64,000 bases of DNA. Origin: Motilimonas pumila. GTDB lineage: Bacteria; Pseudomonadota; Gammaproteobacteria; Enterobacterales; CBDFNC01. Under the pieces are notes generated by a model that made no database searches, was not told where the DNA came from, and saw only the letters and a program-made list of their open reading frames with translations. Shown here piece after piece: positions 1 to 8,684 of this stretch (positions are counted from its first letter, which is position 1; every line of letters starts with the position of its first letter). The stretch spans positions 1-64,000 of the forward strand of contig NZ_QZCH01000008.1 in NCBI RefSeq assembly GCF_003596335.1, given 5' to 3'. The position numbers were made by a program, and so were the translations under genes.

Positions 1-50
1 GTATAAGATCACGATAGTGCCTGGGCGTCAAATTGAACTGTATAGACTGC

Positions 51-158
51 TCAAAAAACGTTCACGATCTTGCCCTGTTCCAATTGGTAATCTTGCCTTT
101 CGATTTGCCCATGTTCGGTAACCCACCTGATCTCGATATTGCTCAGATCCGCGAAGAC
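51..158 (-). pseudogene. Short open fragment at the window edge
   Basis: About 35 codons stay open on the minus strand, ending in TGA, with no start codon and a stop just upstream. The predicted peptide is hydrophilic and unrecognised. It may be the 3' remnant of a gene cut by whatever inserted at the left edge, or chance. Nothing else is visible between position 1 and the next gene. Confidence 0.2.
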
Positions 159-191
159 TCAGTTAGTTCAATCTGATTTAGGTAACAACGC

Positions 192-503
192 CTAGTTATT
201 TTTGACTCTTTCCTTTGCATATAAATAAGCAGGTAATGCACAGCTTAACCCTATAGTAAGGTTTATTATAATAAATAGGTATGGTTTTGGATTGGTAGGT
301 TTTTTGGAGTCATTAAACATGAAAAACCAAAATACGAAGGAACTAATCAACAGATCTGCACTGAAACCTGCAGCAGCACCATTTTCAAATAATGACGCAA
401 TAAAAAAAGGAATATTTAGTCCTTCAATCTGAAAGAATTGAAAAAAGAATAAATATGGAATTATGCCACCTAAAATGGCTAATACTAAATACAAGTTTTT
501 CAT
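192..503 (-). CDS. DUF2834 family small membrane protein
   Basis: A 103-residue protein with three hydrophobic segments (about residues 4-24, 45-62 and 73-95). The opening MKNLYLVLAILGG, the central ADLLISSFVFW and the closing short charged tail match what I know of the DUF2834 family of inner-membrane proteins of unknown function. It is the leftmost of six small minus-strand genes with AT-rich sequence and no shared function. Together with the attC-like sites further right, this suggests it travels as a gene cassette. No role can be assigned. Confidence 0.7.
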   Translation of the reverse strand: MKNLYLVLAILGGIIPYLFFFQFFQIEGLNIPFFIASLFENGAAAGFSADLLISSFVFWFFMFNDSKKPTNPKPYLFIIINLTIGLSCALPAYLYAKERVKNN

Positions 504-565
504 AGTGTAAATAATCCTTTTTTAACATTAGCTACTCTTCGATAAAATTGTTATACGCTTGCCAA

Positions 566-886
566 TTACTCATCAAAGGTGAACTCTTTAAGGTCTGCAT
601 ATGTTTCATCTGTCATTGATAACATTGCCTGGCCATTAGTCAATGGGACAGAAATAGCAAACAGATTGTCTTTGCCTTCTACAGAGAAGTACATTCTTTC
701 TTGCCCTGATTGACTAATAAAAAACCCGATGAATTTAAAATCCTCTTCTTTAAAAGTATTTTTAAGTGGACCTTCGCTTTCATCGAATTGATAAAGGCCA
801 AATTCAAGGTTGAAGTAATCTACCAATGCTTTGGCGTCGGTTTCTGGCCTATTCAAGAATTTGTCGGATTCTATTGGTTCATTCAC
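566..886 (-). CDS. Hypothetical acidic cytoplasmic protein
   Basis: A 106-residue soluble, strongly acidic protein with no signal peptide or membrane segment. I do not recognise the family. The middle has alternating hydrophobic and polar residues typical of a small beta sheet (FKFIGFFISQ, RMYFSVEG, LFAISVPL). It is flanked on both sides by spacers with weak inverted core-like sequences (gttatac at 550-556 and gttaaac at 997-1003), consistent with a cassette-borne gene. The ATG at 886 follows a purine-rich GGAGAG about 8 bases upstream. Confidence 0.55.
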   Translation of the reverse strand: MNEPIESDKFLNRPETDAKALVDYFNLEFGLYQFDESEGPLKNTFKEEDFKFIGFFISQSGQERMYFSVEGKDNLFAISVPLTNGQAMLSMTDETYADLKEFTFDE

Positions 887-997
887 GATCTCTCCTTAGC
901 GAATATCGTCACTTTAAATGGCGAGTAAAAGCTTGCTAAAACATGAAACGAAGTAGAACTGAGCAAGCTGTGTCACGAGTCCGGCTCGAAAACCTTG

Positions 998-1309
998 TTA
1001 AACGCTTCCCTCCGATTCGACAACCAATATTCTGGTTTCGCCTCGAGGGTGAGCAACATGCTCAGTTCCAATAGACGCATAAAAGATGTCTCCTGTTTCC
1101 AAAACGACCGATTTCTCAACACCTCTATCTTTGAACAACATTTCTACGACACCATCTAAGACTACAAATACTTCTTCGTCGTCATTAATATGCCATTCGT
1201 AAGGTTTATCTGTCCAATGTAAGCGCGTCGTAATACCATTCATATTAGCGATGTCTTGCGCGCCCCAAGCGCGATCAGATTTGAAATTTTTGCTTTTGAT
1301 TACTTTCAC
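998..1309 (-). CDS. Cupin-domain protein
   Basis: A single-domain cupin of about 103 residues. The beta-barrel motifs are visible: YEWHINDDEEVFVVLDG (histidine and acidic residues of cupin motif 1) and a later GDIFYASIGTEHVAHP (motif 2 with its histidine). Such proteins bind a metal and small ligands; the substrate is not predictable. An upstream ATG at 1357 is possible, but its 16 extra codons lie inside an attC-like hairpin. I therefore place the start at the GTG at 1309, preceded by GGAAG. The stop TAA overlaps the next putative attC core. Likely a mobile gene cassette. Confidence 0.75.
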   Translation of the reverse strand: MKVIKSKNFKSDRAWGAQDIANMNGITTRLHWTDKPYEWHINDDEEVFVVLDGVVEMLFKDRGVEKSVVLETGDIFYASIGTEHVAHPRGETRILVVESEGSV

Positions 1310-1332
1310 AATACTTCCATGTTTGAACGAGC

Positions 1333-1410
1333 AGTTAACGCTGGTAGCTGCCGGCAATTTGTAGCGAGGAATGAGCGAAAAATTGATCCGCCAGCCTACG
1401 CTTGTTAGCT
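1333..1410 (-). repeat. attC-like recombination site
   Basis: An imperfect palindrome of about 78 bases lies immediately after the stop codon of the gene at 1414-1989 and just before the cupin gene. The outer arms, read on the minus strand, are AGCTAAC and GTTAACT. Long inner arms (1339-1355 against 1388-1402) pair with a few unpaired bases. That is the layout of an integron attC site (R''-L''-loop-L'-R'). The core departs slightly from the GTTRRRY consensus, so it may be a diverged site. Confidence 0.5.
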
Positions 1411-1413
1411 CTT

Positions 1414-1989
1414 TTACTCAAACCAATGATTCTCATTGTTTGTCAGGCGACTCCACTCAGATCGAGAAATAACCGAAATATTCTCAAGTTTTGTTCCTGT
1501 TAAAATATTTGAACTATCCCAAGATAGCACCTCTCCAATATCATCTGGTGCACTTCCATCGTATTTTGGTAAGTTGTGACTAAATACCCACATCCCTTTT
1601 ACCAGTAGTTTTTCAAGATCTTTAACGTTCTCCGGAATCATTTTTAACAAAGGGGCATCAGCTAACTCCTTAGCTATATCCCTGGGCTTATAGAAGTCGT
1701 CGTCTAAGCACCACCCACCTTCATCCTTCCAAAGATATGCACAATAATCCATATGCGATATTTCAATAGCATTCTTAGACAGTTTTGAGCCACTCTGATA
1801 AAAAATGCTGTACCTTAAACTTTCAGTTTCAATTAGCGCTATTAAAAATGGCTTAACTAGCGAACAGCCAAGATCTATACCTGAATACAAAGCTCGAAAT
1901 TCGTTGAGAGTGGCATTAATATCGCCATTCTTAACAAGAACCGCCTCAAGACTTTCGATTAACTTTTCCTTTCCAGTAAATTCTTTCAT
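1414..1989 (-). CDS. Hypothetical protein
   Basis: A 191-residue soluble protein, unrecognised. The N-terminal third is predicted helical (KEKLIESLEAVL, TLNEFRALYSG). The middle is rich in aromatic and acidic residues (MDYCAYLWKDEGGWCLDDDFY). There is no signal peptide or membrane segment. The gene is AT-rich with an ATG start at 1989, and its stop is followed within four bases by the attC-like site at 1333-1410. This is the expected structure of an integron cassette, whose genes are mostly of unknown function. Confidence 0.55.
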   Translation of the reverse strand: MKEFTGKEKLIESLEAVLVKNGDINATLNEFRALYSGIDLGCSLVKPFLIALIETESLRYSIFYQSGSKLSKNAIEISHMDYCAYLWKDEGGWCLDDDFYKPRDIAKELADAPLLKMIPENVKDLEKLLVKGMWVFSHNLPKYDGSAPDDIGEVLSWDSSNILTGTKLENISVISRSEWSRLTNNENHWFE

Positions 1990-2021
1990 ATTTTTAGTGC
2001 TAACATCTCAATAAGCGTAAG

Positions 2022-2258
2022 TTAATGGTTGACTAAAATCGTGAAACGACGGCCAACTGTTAATTTTCCGTTTAAATGACTTGTATATGCACCTCCAGAG
2101 CCATCTTCTACCAGATCGATAAGCTCTTTCGAAATGGAGATAGGCCATTCTTTAGATAAAAGATATGGCTTACAAATTTCAAAATAGAATGGCCATTCAA
2201 GCAGAACTATCAAATCAGGGTAATCTGCTATACGCTCGTAAGTCGATGGAACAAGCAT
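2022..2258 (-). CDS. Hypothetical small protein
   Basis: A 78-residue protein of unknown function. It starts 13 bases after the core (GTTATGC) of the strong attC-like site at 2272-2370, the usual position of a cassette gene start. The segment EDGSGGAYTSHLNGK resembles a loop in SMI1/KNR4-type immunity folds, but the match is too short to rely on. No signal peptide or membrane span. Confidence 0.45.
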   Translation of the reverse strand: MLVPSTYERIADYPDLIVLLEWPFYFEICKPYLLSKEWPISISKELIDLVEDGSGGAYTSHLNGKLTVGRRFTILVNH

Positions 2259-2271
2259 ATCTCTCCTAGAG

Positions 2272-2370
2272 GCATAACGCTCCTGTTAAGGTGTAAAACT
2301 CTGTTGACTAAACTTGAGCACAGCGAAGATAGCCAACTGTATTTTGTCGCACTGTAACGGATTGTTAGGC
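2272..2370 (-). repeat. attC-like integron recombination site
   Basis: The best-formed cassette boundary in the window. Read on the minus strand it begins GCCTAAC (2364-2370) two bases after the stop of the gene at 2373-2957, then TCCGTTA (2355-2361). It ends with TAACAGGA (2281-2288) and GTTATGC (2272-2278), just ahead of the next start codon. These four blocks correspond to R'', L'', L' and R' of an attC. The end boxes obey RYYYAAC and GTTRRRY, the arms are complementary, and the inner arms carry the expected unpaired base. The length of 99 bases is normal for attC. Confidence 0.7.
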
Positions 2371-2372
2371 AA

Positions 2373-2957
2373 TTAGTTCAGAAGCTGAACGGATGCGTTA
2401 TTGTGATTTGTATGGTTAAATTTCACTTCAGCAATCTTAATATTTGCCTCCTCATCAGTCATCACATTCTGTTTTACAAGCCATTTAAATTTATCTATTT
2501 CACTTTCTAGTTCATTATTTGGATTAATGTCGCCATACCAAGAAAGTAGTTGTTTTTTTCGCCGAGCTGTAAGTTCATCAACAACTGCATCATGCTTTTT
2601 ATCTTTCATGACATATATATTCCCACGTTCAGTTTGAAACACTGTGTAAGTAACCTTAGTGAAAAATGCCCATAGAACACAAAGTGCGCCAGTAACTATC
2701 CAGAAAGAATTTATTGTTAATGCTGCTAGGTTGTAGCTATCATATACTGAAAAAGCAACGCCTAGCCCACACCACAAATAACCAACGTTTCTTAACCATT
2801 CATTTTCTTCAATTTTAACCGATGATTTTTCAGGTAAGTCGCCATAGTTAAAATCGATATCTCCACTACCGCTTTTTTCTTTATAAGCAAAGTTAAAAAA
2901 GTCGTCTTTGAAGATGAATGTATGCTTAGTTGAACCTTTTTTCTGTACGAACTCCAT
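2373..2957 (-). CDS. Membrane protein with SHOCT-like C-terminus
   Basis: A 194-residue protein. A soluble N-terminal region of about 80 residues is followed by two adjacent hydrophobic segments (about 83-100 and 105-125), then a basic stretch and a short C-terminal helical segment. That last segment (KFKWLVKQNVMTDEEANIKI) looks like a SHOCT-type oligomerisation helix pair. The layout fits a small inner-membrane protein with both ends in the cytoplasm; function unknown. It is the first cassette-like gene of the array on the reading strand. Confidence 0.55.
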   Translation of the reverse strand: MEFVQKKGSTKHTFIFKDDFFNFAYKEKSGSGDIDFNYGDLPEKSSVKIEENEWLRNVGYLWCGLGVAFSVYDSYNLAALTINSFWIVTGALCVLWAFFTKVTYTVFQTERGNIYVMKDKKHDAVVDELTARRKKQLLSWYGDINPNNELESEIDKFKWLVKQNVMTDEEANIKIAEVKFNHTNHNNASVQLLN

Positions 2958-3054
2958 TTATACCTCTAAGTGTATGATTAAAAATATTTTTTTATTAAAA
3001 GTTTATTAGCGCGACTTTATAAGGTTGCTCGACCATGTAAGGTAGGAGGTGCCT

Positions 3055-3393
3055 ATGTATCGCCGCACAAATAAACATCAAAAAAATGTAATTTAATTAT
3101 ACAGCAATCGGGCGAATTGAGAATCTACGCCAGCTCAAGATTATGAAAAACCTCGAGAGCTATCTGAGCTTCGTCGAGTCATTGAAATCGCCGACTTTGA
3201 CTCGTGTGAACCGGTCACTCACAAAGTTGAGCTGTTTATTACAGATTGCATCGGCTGCTATGACGTAGTAGTGGATGGTCGATTGTGGCAGAGGCGGATG
3301 GGTTGGAGCCGAATACTGGTCTCGTTTAGAAAGGCAATGCCCGTCTTGTTGCAGAGTAATTGTTCTGAAGTCTTTACCGTATTGATACAATAA
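3055..3393 (+). pseudogene. Decayed plus-strand gene of unknown family
   Basis: An ATG at 3055 has a very strong AGGAGG ribosome site. The frame meets in-frame stops at 3094 and 3118, then stays open from 3121 to a TAA at 3391 for 90 codons of protein-like sequence (RELSELRRVIEIADFD, ELFITDCIGCYDVVVDG, MGWSRILVSFRKAMP). The composition looks like a genuine small protein family rather than chance. I cannot name it, but the reading frame and ribosome site suggest a gene with nonsense mutations. The opposite strand also has a 76-codon open frame here, which I regard as its shadow. Confidence 0.35.
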
Positions 3394-3415
3394 AAAAGCC
3401 GCTACAAGCGGCTTT
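3392..3415 (-). terminator. Rho-independent terminator of the ATP-grasp operon
   Basis: Five-base-pair GC stem (GCCGC/GCGGC) extended by A-T pairs, loop of five, and a run of six T on the minus strand. It lies 29 bases past the stop of the ATP-grasp gene at 3444. The A/T tracts on both sides mean it could also stop transcription from the left. Confidence 0.8.
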
Positions 3416-3443
3416 CGGGGTAATTTATATTGGCTAAGGTGTG

Positions 3444-4403
3444 TTACACATTGCGAGAAAAGTGCTTGTATGAGTAGGCAACACGCGCGGCTACATCCAT
3501 GCCGTGTTCATCGCCTAATTGCTCAATTTGTTGCAAGCGAGGCAAAATGCCTTCGCCGTTAGCAATCTGAATGGCTAAACCAGGTCGAGCGTTAAGTTCT
3601 AATAACATTGGCCCTTCTTCTTTGTCTAACACCATGTCAGTACCCAAGTAGCCCATGCCAGACATTTCAAAACAACTTGAAGCCAAGTGCATCAACCTGT
3701 CCCAACCTGGAACTGCGAGGGTTTTAAGCTCTTTTTGAGTATCAGGGTGAAACTCGACCGGCAAGTCAAATTGCACGGCGCGAATAGCTTTGCCTGTGCC
3801 TATGTCTATGCCAACGCCCACCGCGCCTTGGTGTAAGTTCGCTTTACCGTCTGAGGCGGCGGTAGACAAACGCATCATGGCCATGACCGGAAAGCCTTTG
3901 AACACTATCACACGCACGTCTGGGACACCTTCAAAGCTAAAGCCATCAAAAGCATTATCAAACTTTATCAAGGCTTCTGCTACGGCTACGTCTTGCGCGC
4001 CGCCTAAGCTGAACAGTCCGGCTAAGATATTAGAAACATGACGCTCTAAGTCTTCTACCGTCGCTTCTTCGCCGCTGGGCTTATAGAAACGGCCATTTTC
4101 AACCTTGGTAATAACCAAAATACCTTTTCCACCGCTGCCTTTAGCCGGTTTAATCACAAAGCCGGGTTGATCTTTTACCATATCAACGACGCCTTTGACC
4201 TCAACCTGAGAGCCAATCACGCCGATGAGGCCAGGCGTGGTAACGTTAGCTTCTTGAGCAATAATTTTGGTTTTAAGTTTATTATCCACTAACGGGTACA
4301 AGCGTCTTGGGTTGTAACGGCCAATATAACGGCCGTTACGTTGGTTCATTCCCATGATGCCTTTCCCCCTAAGGGTTTTAGGACTGGCAAGAAAACCAAA
4401 CAT
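3444..4403 (-). CDS. RimK-like ATP-grasp protein (alpha-L-glutamate ligase-like)
   Basis: A 319-residue ATP-grasp enzyme. Visible marks are the N-terminal NQRNGRYIGRYNPRRLYPLVD, the ATP-binding lysine and glycine loop FVIKPAKGSGGKG near residue 95, and the metal-binding end ELNARPGLAIQIAN near residue 275. The family is related to RimK and is annotated alpha-L-glutamate ligase-like. The acceptor is unknown, but the fold implies ATP-dependent amide or peptide bond formation in the cytoplasm. Third gene of an operon: its ATG is three bases after the stop of the 7-TM gene, and a terminator follows. This trio recurs in gammaproteobacteria, so the three products presumably act in one process. Confidence 0.85.
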   Translation of the reverse strand: MFGFLASPKTLRGKGIMGMNQRNGRYIGRYNPRRLYPLVDNKLKTKIIAQEANVTTPGLIGVIGSQVEVKGVVDMVKDQPGFVIKPAKGSGGKGILVITKVENGRFYKPSGEEATVEDLERHVSNILAGLFSLGGAQDVAVAEALIKFDNAFDGFSFEGVPDVRVIVFKGFPVMAMMRLSTAASDGKANLHQGAVGVGIDIGTGKAIRAVQFDLPVEFHPDTQKELKTLAVPGWDRLMHLASSCFEMSGMGYLGTDMVLDKEEGPMLLELNARPGLAIQIANGEGILPRLQQIEQLGDEHGMDVAARVAYSYKHFSRNV

Positions 4404-4406
4404 ATT

Positions 4407-5918
4407 TTAGTCCTCCGCCAAAGGCTTAAAGCGACGCAATTCAAGTAAACGGTAACCTGTATAGTTACCTAGCATCAGTACTAACGCCATGATAATGAGC
4501 TGTAGGCCCAAGAAGTTAAACGTTAAGTGGCGCACGTACTCGTTGTTCATCGCAATGTAAGCCAAGATAGCCACAATCAAGCTGCCACCGCCTTGTAACA
4601 TGACTTCTTTAGGGCCTTCTTCTTCCCACAGTACCGACATACGCTCAATGGTCCAACTGAGGATGATCATCGGGAAGAAGGTGATTTTAAGGCCTTCACT
4701 TAAGCCGACTTTGTAAGACACCACGGAGAATAACCCTATCATCAGAATAACCATGATGATGACGGCGGATATTCGCGACACCAATAAGAGGTTTAACCGA
4801 GAGAGGTAGGAACGGATTACTAGGCCCGTGCCGACAACGACCAAAAATCCAATTAAGCCGGTCAGTAGGCTGGTTTGAATAAACGCCATGGCGATTAACA
4901 CAGGCATAAAGGTTCCCGATGTTTTCAGGCCCACGATGACGCGCATCAGCACGACCACCAATACGCCAAATGGGATCAGTAAGATACCTTTAAACAATGC
5001 TTGCTCTTCAATCGGTAAGCTTTGAATAGAGAAGTTCAGTAAATCTTGACTGTTAATCTTCTCTTTCACCGCCATCATTGCCGGTTGATCTTGTTTGATC
5101 ATCGAGAAGGTGACCACAGAGTCTGAGCCGCCGACCAAATCCAGAAGTGAGGTGCCAGACTGTTCCCATAACAACAAGTTAGTGCGGTCGGCTTCTTTGC
5201 CGGTTCGCGGGTCAAACAATAACCAATCGCTATTTTGGAAAACCTGAATGTAAGGTTGTAAGTGTTGACGACGACGACCATCTTCTAAGGTTAAACCGCC
5301 CACTAAACGTGCTTCAATCTCGGCTAAGTTGAGTAATCTTACAATTAAGTGCGCTTGATTACTGTTGCCTTCAAGCAATAGCTCTGCGTTTTGCGATAAG
5401 TCTTTGCGGTCAAACTCTTTCAGCAGTTCACGGGTATATGAAAAAGCGTCTGCGCTTCGCGCGGTGACTTTTTCTGTCATTTGTGAAGCGGCGATGGAGT
5501 AGGGTTCTTTAAATTCTGGAATGTCTAACTGTGGCGGTACGCCCAAGGCGGCCAGTTCCAAGTTTTCATCTTCCAACAGCTGCACTTTGTAAAACAGTTC
5601 TTGGCCACCATTCGCCTCACGGATGGACCATTCAGCGCGTGGCGTATTATTTTGTTCAATAAAGTTTAAGCCATAACCCGGTGAAGCTGCGTTTTGGTGC
5701 AGCACCGTAAAGCCTGGCTGACTCATTGGCGTAGCCAGTGAAGCTTTGACACTTTCACCATTGGCATTAAACTCTACTTTTGCATCAACCGACCAAACGG
5801 TGCGTTTTACCCCGGGTGTCCATGGCACTTCATATGCCACGTGACGTTGAATAGTTAACGCAAGACCAACAACAATCAATATGCCGACCAAGATATAAAA
5901 GGGCGTTTTTGAAGCCAT
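4407..5918 (-). CDS. 7-TM protein with inactive transglutaminase-like domain
   Basis: A 503-residue membrane protein. One N-terminal hydrophobic segment (residues 7-23) leads to a large periplasmic region up to about residue 310. It includes a transglutaminase-like core (AHLIVRLLNLAEIEARLVGGL, then DWLLFDPRTG) that appears to lack the full Cys-His-Asp set. The C-terminal third holds about seven membrane spans. This is the arrangement called 7-TM protein fused to inactive transglutaminase. It sits between the retropepsin-like lipoprotein (20 bases upstream) and the ATP-grasp gene (three bases downstream). I infer an envelope role in which the periplasmic domain binds or presents a peptide. Confidence 0.85.
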   Translation of the reverse strand: MASKTPFYILVGILIVVGLALTIQRHVAYEVPWTPGVKRTVWSVDAKVEFNANGESVKASLATPMSQPGFTVLHQNAASPGYGLNFIEQNNTPRAEWSIREANGGQELFYKVQLLEDENLELAALGVPPQLDIPEFKEPYSIAASQMTEKVTARSADAFSYTRELLKEFDRKDLSQNAELLLEGNSNQAHLIVRLLNLAEIEARLVGGLTLEDGRRRQHLQPYIQVFQNSDWLLFDPRTGKEADRTNLLLWEQSGTSLLDLVGGSDSVVTFSMIKQDQPAMMAVKEKINSQDLLNFSIQSLPIEEQALFKGILLIPFGVLVVVLMRVIVGLKTSGTFMPVLIAMAFIQTSLLTGLIGFLVVVGTGLVIRSYLSRLNLLLVSRISAVIIMVILMIGLFSVVSYKVGLSEGLKITFFPMIILSWTIERMSVLWEEEGPKEVMLQGGGSLIVAILAYIAMNNEYVRHLTFNFLGLQLIIMALVLMLGNYTGYRLLELRRFKPLAED

Positions 5919-5937
5919 ACTTATTTACCTTTTATTA

Positions 5938-6654
5938 TTATTTTTTAGGTTTGTATTCGGTGTGAATTTGCTTTTTACCTGTGTCCACTAGAGTGATGTC
6001 TTTTAAGAACTCACGGCCTAGTAGAACGGGGTAAGTCATGTGGCCACGATCTTTTAGGTTAAATTCGGCTTCTTCACTCAGCGGGCCCAATTTAATGTTT
6101 AAACGAACCACAGGGCGTTTATCAAACTCTTCTGCACTGGCTTTTTTTACCTCAGCAGTGCGGATCACTTTGCTTTCAACTAATACAGGATCGCTGCCGT
6201 CGGCATGAGCGATGTTAAATTTCACCCATTTGTCACCGTCACGTTCAAATTCAACAATGTCAGTAGCGTGAATAGAAGAAACGGCTGCGCCAGTATCAAC
6301 ACGGGCAAGTAACTTCACTTTCGGCGGCGTAATTAATACCCACTCTTCGTCACCAACAATCGTTTTACCGTCGATGTTGGCATTCACTTTTGGCTTAGGA
6401 CACTTGGGTGCAGCGACAGGTGCTACTACGACTTTTTTATTACTGGCACGCACGACAGCATGCTCAAGGTCTTGCAGCCGTTTGTTTTGTTCAAGCAGTA
6501 CCCCATTCATCTCTGTGCATTGAGTGATGATGTTTTGCTCGGTTTGGGATAGCTCCTGAGTGAGCATTTCAGGGGTAACGGTAGGTTCTGGATTATTGGT
6601 GGCACATGCGGACAGCAGTAAAGCTGAACTAAGCAGTAGGGTTTTCCATGGCAT
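5938..6654 (-). CDS. Retropepsin-like lipoprotein (RimK-associated zinc protease family)
   Basis: A 238-residue protein starting with a lipoprotein signal (LLLSAC lipobox, Cys near residue 17). A coiled-coil-like stretch follows (about 30-70), then a C-terminal aspartic-protease-like domain with the motif LLARVDTGAAVSS (Asp at about 120) and a late LLGREFL. The family is often annotated ATP-dependent zinc protease, but the DTGA motif and fold are those of single-domain retropepsins. I infer envelope location and possible peptide hydrolysis. First gene of the three-gene operon, and likely the one read from the promoter upstream of 6654. Confidence 0.85.
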   Translation of the reverse strand: MPWKTLLLSSALLLSACATNNPEPTVTPEMLTQELSQTEQNIITQCTEMNGVLLEQNKRLQDLEHAVVRASNKKVVVAPVAAPKCPKPKVNANIDGKTIVGDEEWVLITPPKVKLLARVDTGAAVSSIHATDIVEFERDGDKWVKFNIAHADGSDPVLVESKVIRTAEVKKASAEEFDKRPVVRLNIKLGPLSEEAEFNLKDRGHMTYPVLLGREFLKDITLVDTGKKQIHTEYKPKK

Positions 6655-6725
6655 AGCAAATTCCTTCAGGGAGTCTAAGTTATCGTTTTATTATTACTGT
6701 TATTATTTGAAATTAAGCGATTTAC

Positions 6726-6747
6726 GGCGTTATGACAAGTTAACGCC
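6726..6747. terminator. Hairpin between cmoB and the retropepsin operon
   Basis: Perfect seven-base-pair stem GGCGTTA/TAACGCC with an eight-base loop, just after the cmoB stop. There is no T run on the minus strand, so as a cmoB terminator it is weak; it may instead mark the upstream edge of the next transcription unit. Confidence 0.35.
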
Positions 6748-6765
6748 AATTTATTTTTACTTCTT

Positions 6766-7752
6766 TTAGCTTAATCGCTTTTCTGGGTTTCGGGCAATTA
6801 TCACCACTCTTTTGGGAGCGGGGTAACCTTCTACCGTCAAGTTTGGATCTTGTGGGTCTAAAAAGTCGTCCAGCGACTCGTTGCGCATCCATTGCGTTTG
6901 TCTTTGCTCGTCTTTCGTGGTTTCTGAAATATCGACAATGCGCACGTCTTCGAAATCGCACTTTTCGACCCACAGCTTTAAGGCGGCTGCGCTTGGAATA
7001 AACCAAATGTTGCGCATTTTTGCGTAACGATCTTTGGGCACTAGCACGTCAGTTTCACCGCCTTCAATGACAATGGTTTCAAGCACGAGCTCGCCGCCAG
7101 GTACTAGTTGCGCCTTTAATTGCTGAATGTGGTCGATGGGGGATTTACGGTGATACAAAACGCCCATTGAAAAAACGGTATCAAATGCTTTGAGCTCAGG
7201 CAGCTCTTGTATGCCTAAAGGCAATAAATGAATGTCTTGATTTTGGTTTGCGAAATGACGAATCGCTTCAAATTGGCATAAAAACAGCTGCGATGGGTCT
7301 ATGCCCACCACAAACTCCGCGCCTTCTCCCAGCATGCGCCACATGTGGTAGCCATTACCGCAGCCCACATCTAGCACGTAGCGATATTTGAGAGGGCTAA
7401 TATGAGGCAATAACCTGTCCCACTTAAAGTCAGAGCGCCATTCGGTGTCGATATGTATGCCATGTACCGTGTAGGGGCCTTTGCGCCAAGGGTGAAACTT
7501 TTGCAGCAGGTTACCTAACTTGGCTTGCTCGCCCGGTGGCAGTTCACCTTCTTTGCCCACCGACACTTGGGATTGAATATCGAGGTGATCCGTGGGCGCA
7601 TCCGGAAACTTTTTTAACACCTTTTGCCAGCTCGGAAACTCGCCCCTAAGGTTGTCTTTTTCCCATTTCGCCAATTGCGCGGGTAAGGTGGTGAGCCAGT
7701 GGCTTAAATTGTTTTTGGCAATCTTGTGGTAAAAATTAGAAAAGTCGATCAT
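6766..7752 (-). CDS. cmoB: tRNA U34 carboxymethyltransferase
   Basis: A 328-residue class I methyltransferase-fold enzyme that transfers the carboxymethyl group of carboxy-SAM to 5-hydroxyuridine at tRNA position 34, giving cmo5U. The N-terminus ([19 protein letters not shown]) and the SAM-site motif [15 protein letters not shown] (near residue 126) match CmoB, as does the length. It follows cmoA by 39 bases on the same strand, so the enzyme that makes carboxy-SAM and the one that uses it are co-transcribed. Confidence 0.95.
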   Translation of the reverse strand: MIDFSNFYHKIAKNNLSHWLTTLPAQLAKWEKDNLRGEFPSWQKVLKKFPDAPTDHLDIQSQVSVGKEGELPPGEQAKLGNLLQKFHPWRKGPYTVHGIHIDTEWRSDFKWDRLLPHISPLKYRYVLDVGCGNGYHMWRMLGEGAEFVVGIDPSQLFLCQFEAIRHFANQNQDIHLLPLGIQELPELKAFDTVFSMGVLYHRKSPIDHIQQLKAQLVPGGELVLETIVIEGGETDVLVPKDRYAKMRNIWFIPSAAALKLWVEKCDFEDVRIVDISETTKDEQRQTQWMRNESLDDFLDPQDPNLTVEGYPAPKRVVIIARNPEKRLS

Positions 7753-7791
7753 GTAATTATTGAACCTAAATGTGGCAAGAGTGGCGAGGGG

Positions 7792-8550
<759 letters not shown>

Positions 8551-8684
8551 TTAATCAATCAGCCGCCTTTTGTGAAATACCTTACGTATTTATTGTTATA
8601 GCCTGTTCTAGGGCAAAGACATGGGCTACAACCTTGCTATGTTATTTGCGTTTTTATTGCTCTAAGTCATTACAAGGACCCAAC

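Noticed and set aside
521..556. attC site between the first two small genes
   Set aside because: Core-like ends are present but only 36 bases apart, too short for a normal attC, so it was not listed as a site.
3160..3390. Minus-strand open frame of 76 codons next to the ATP-grasp terminator
   Set aside because: The plus strand of the same DNA reads as a more protein-like sequence with a strong ribosome site, and the minus frame starts inside the next operon's terminator zone.
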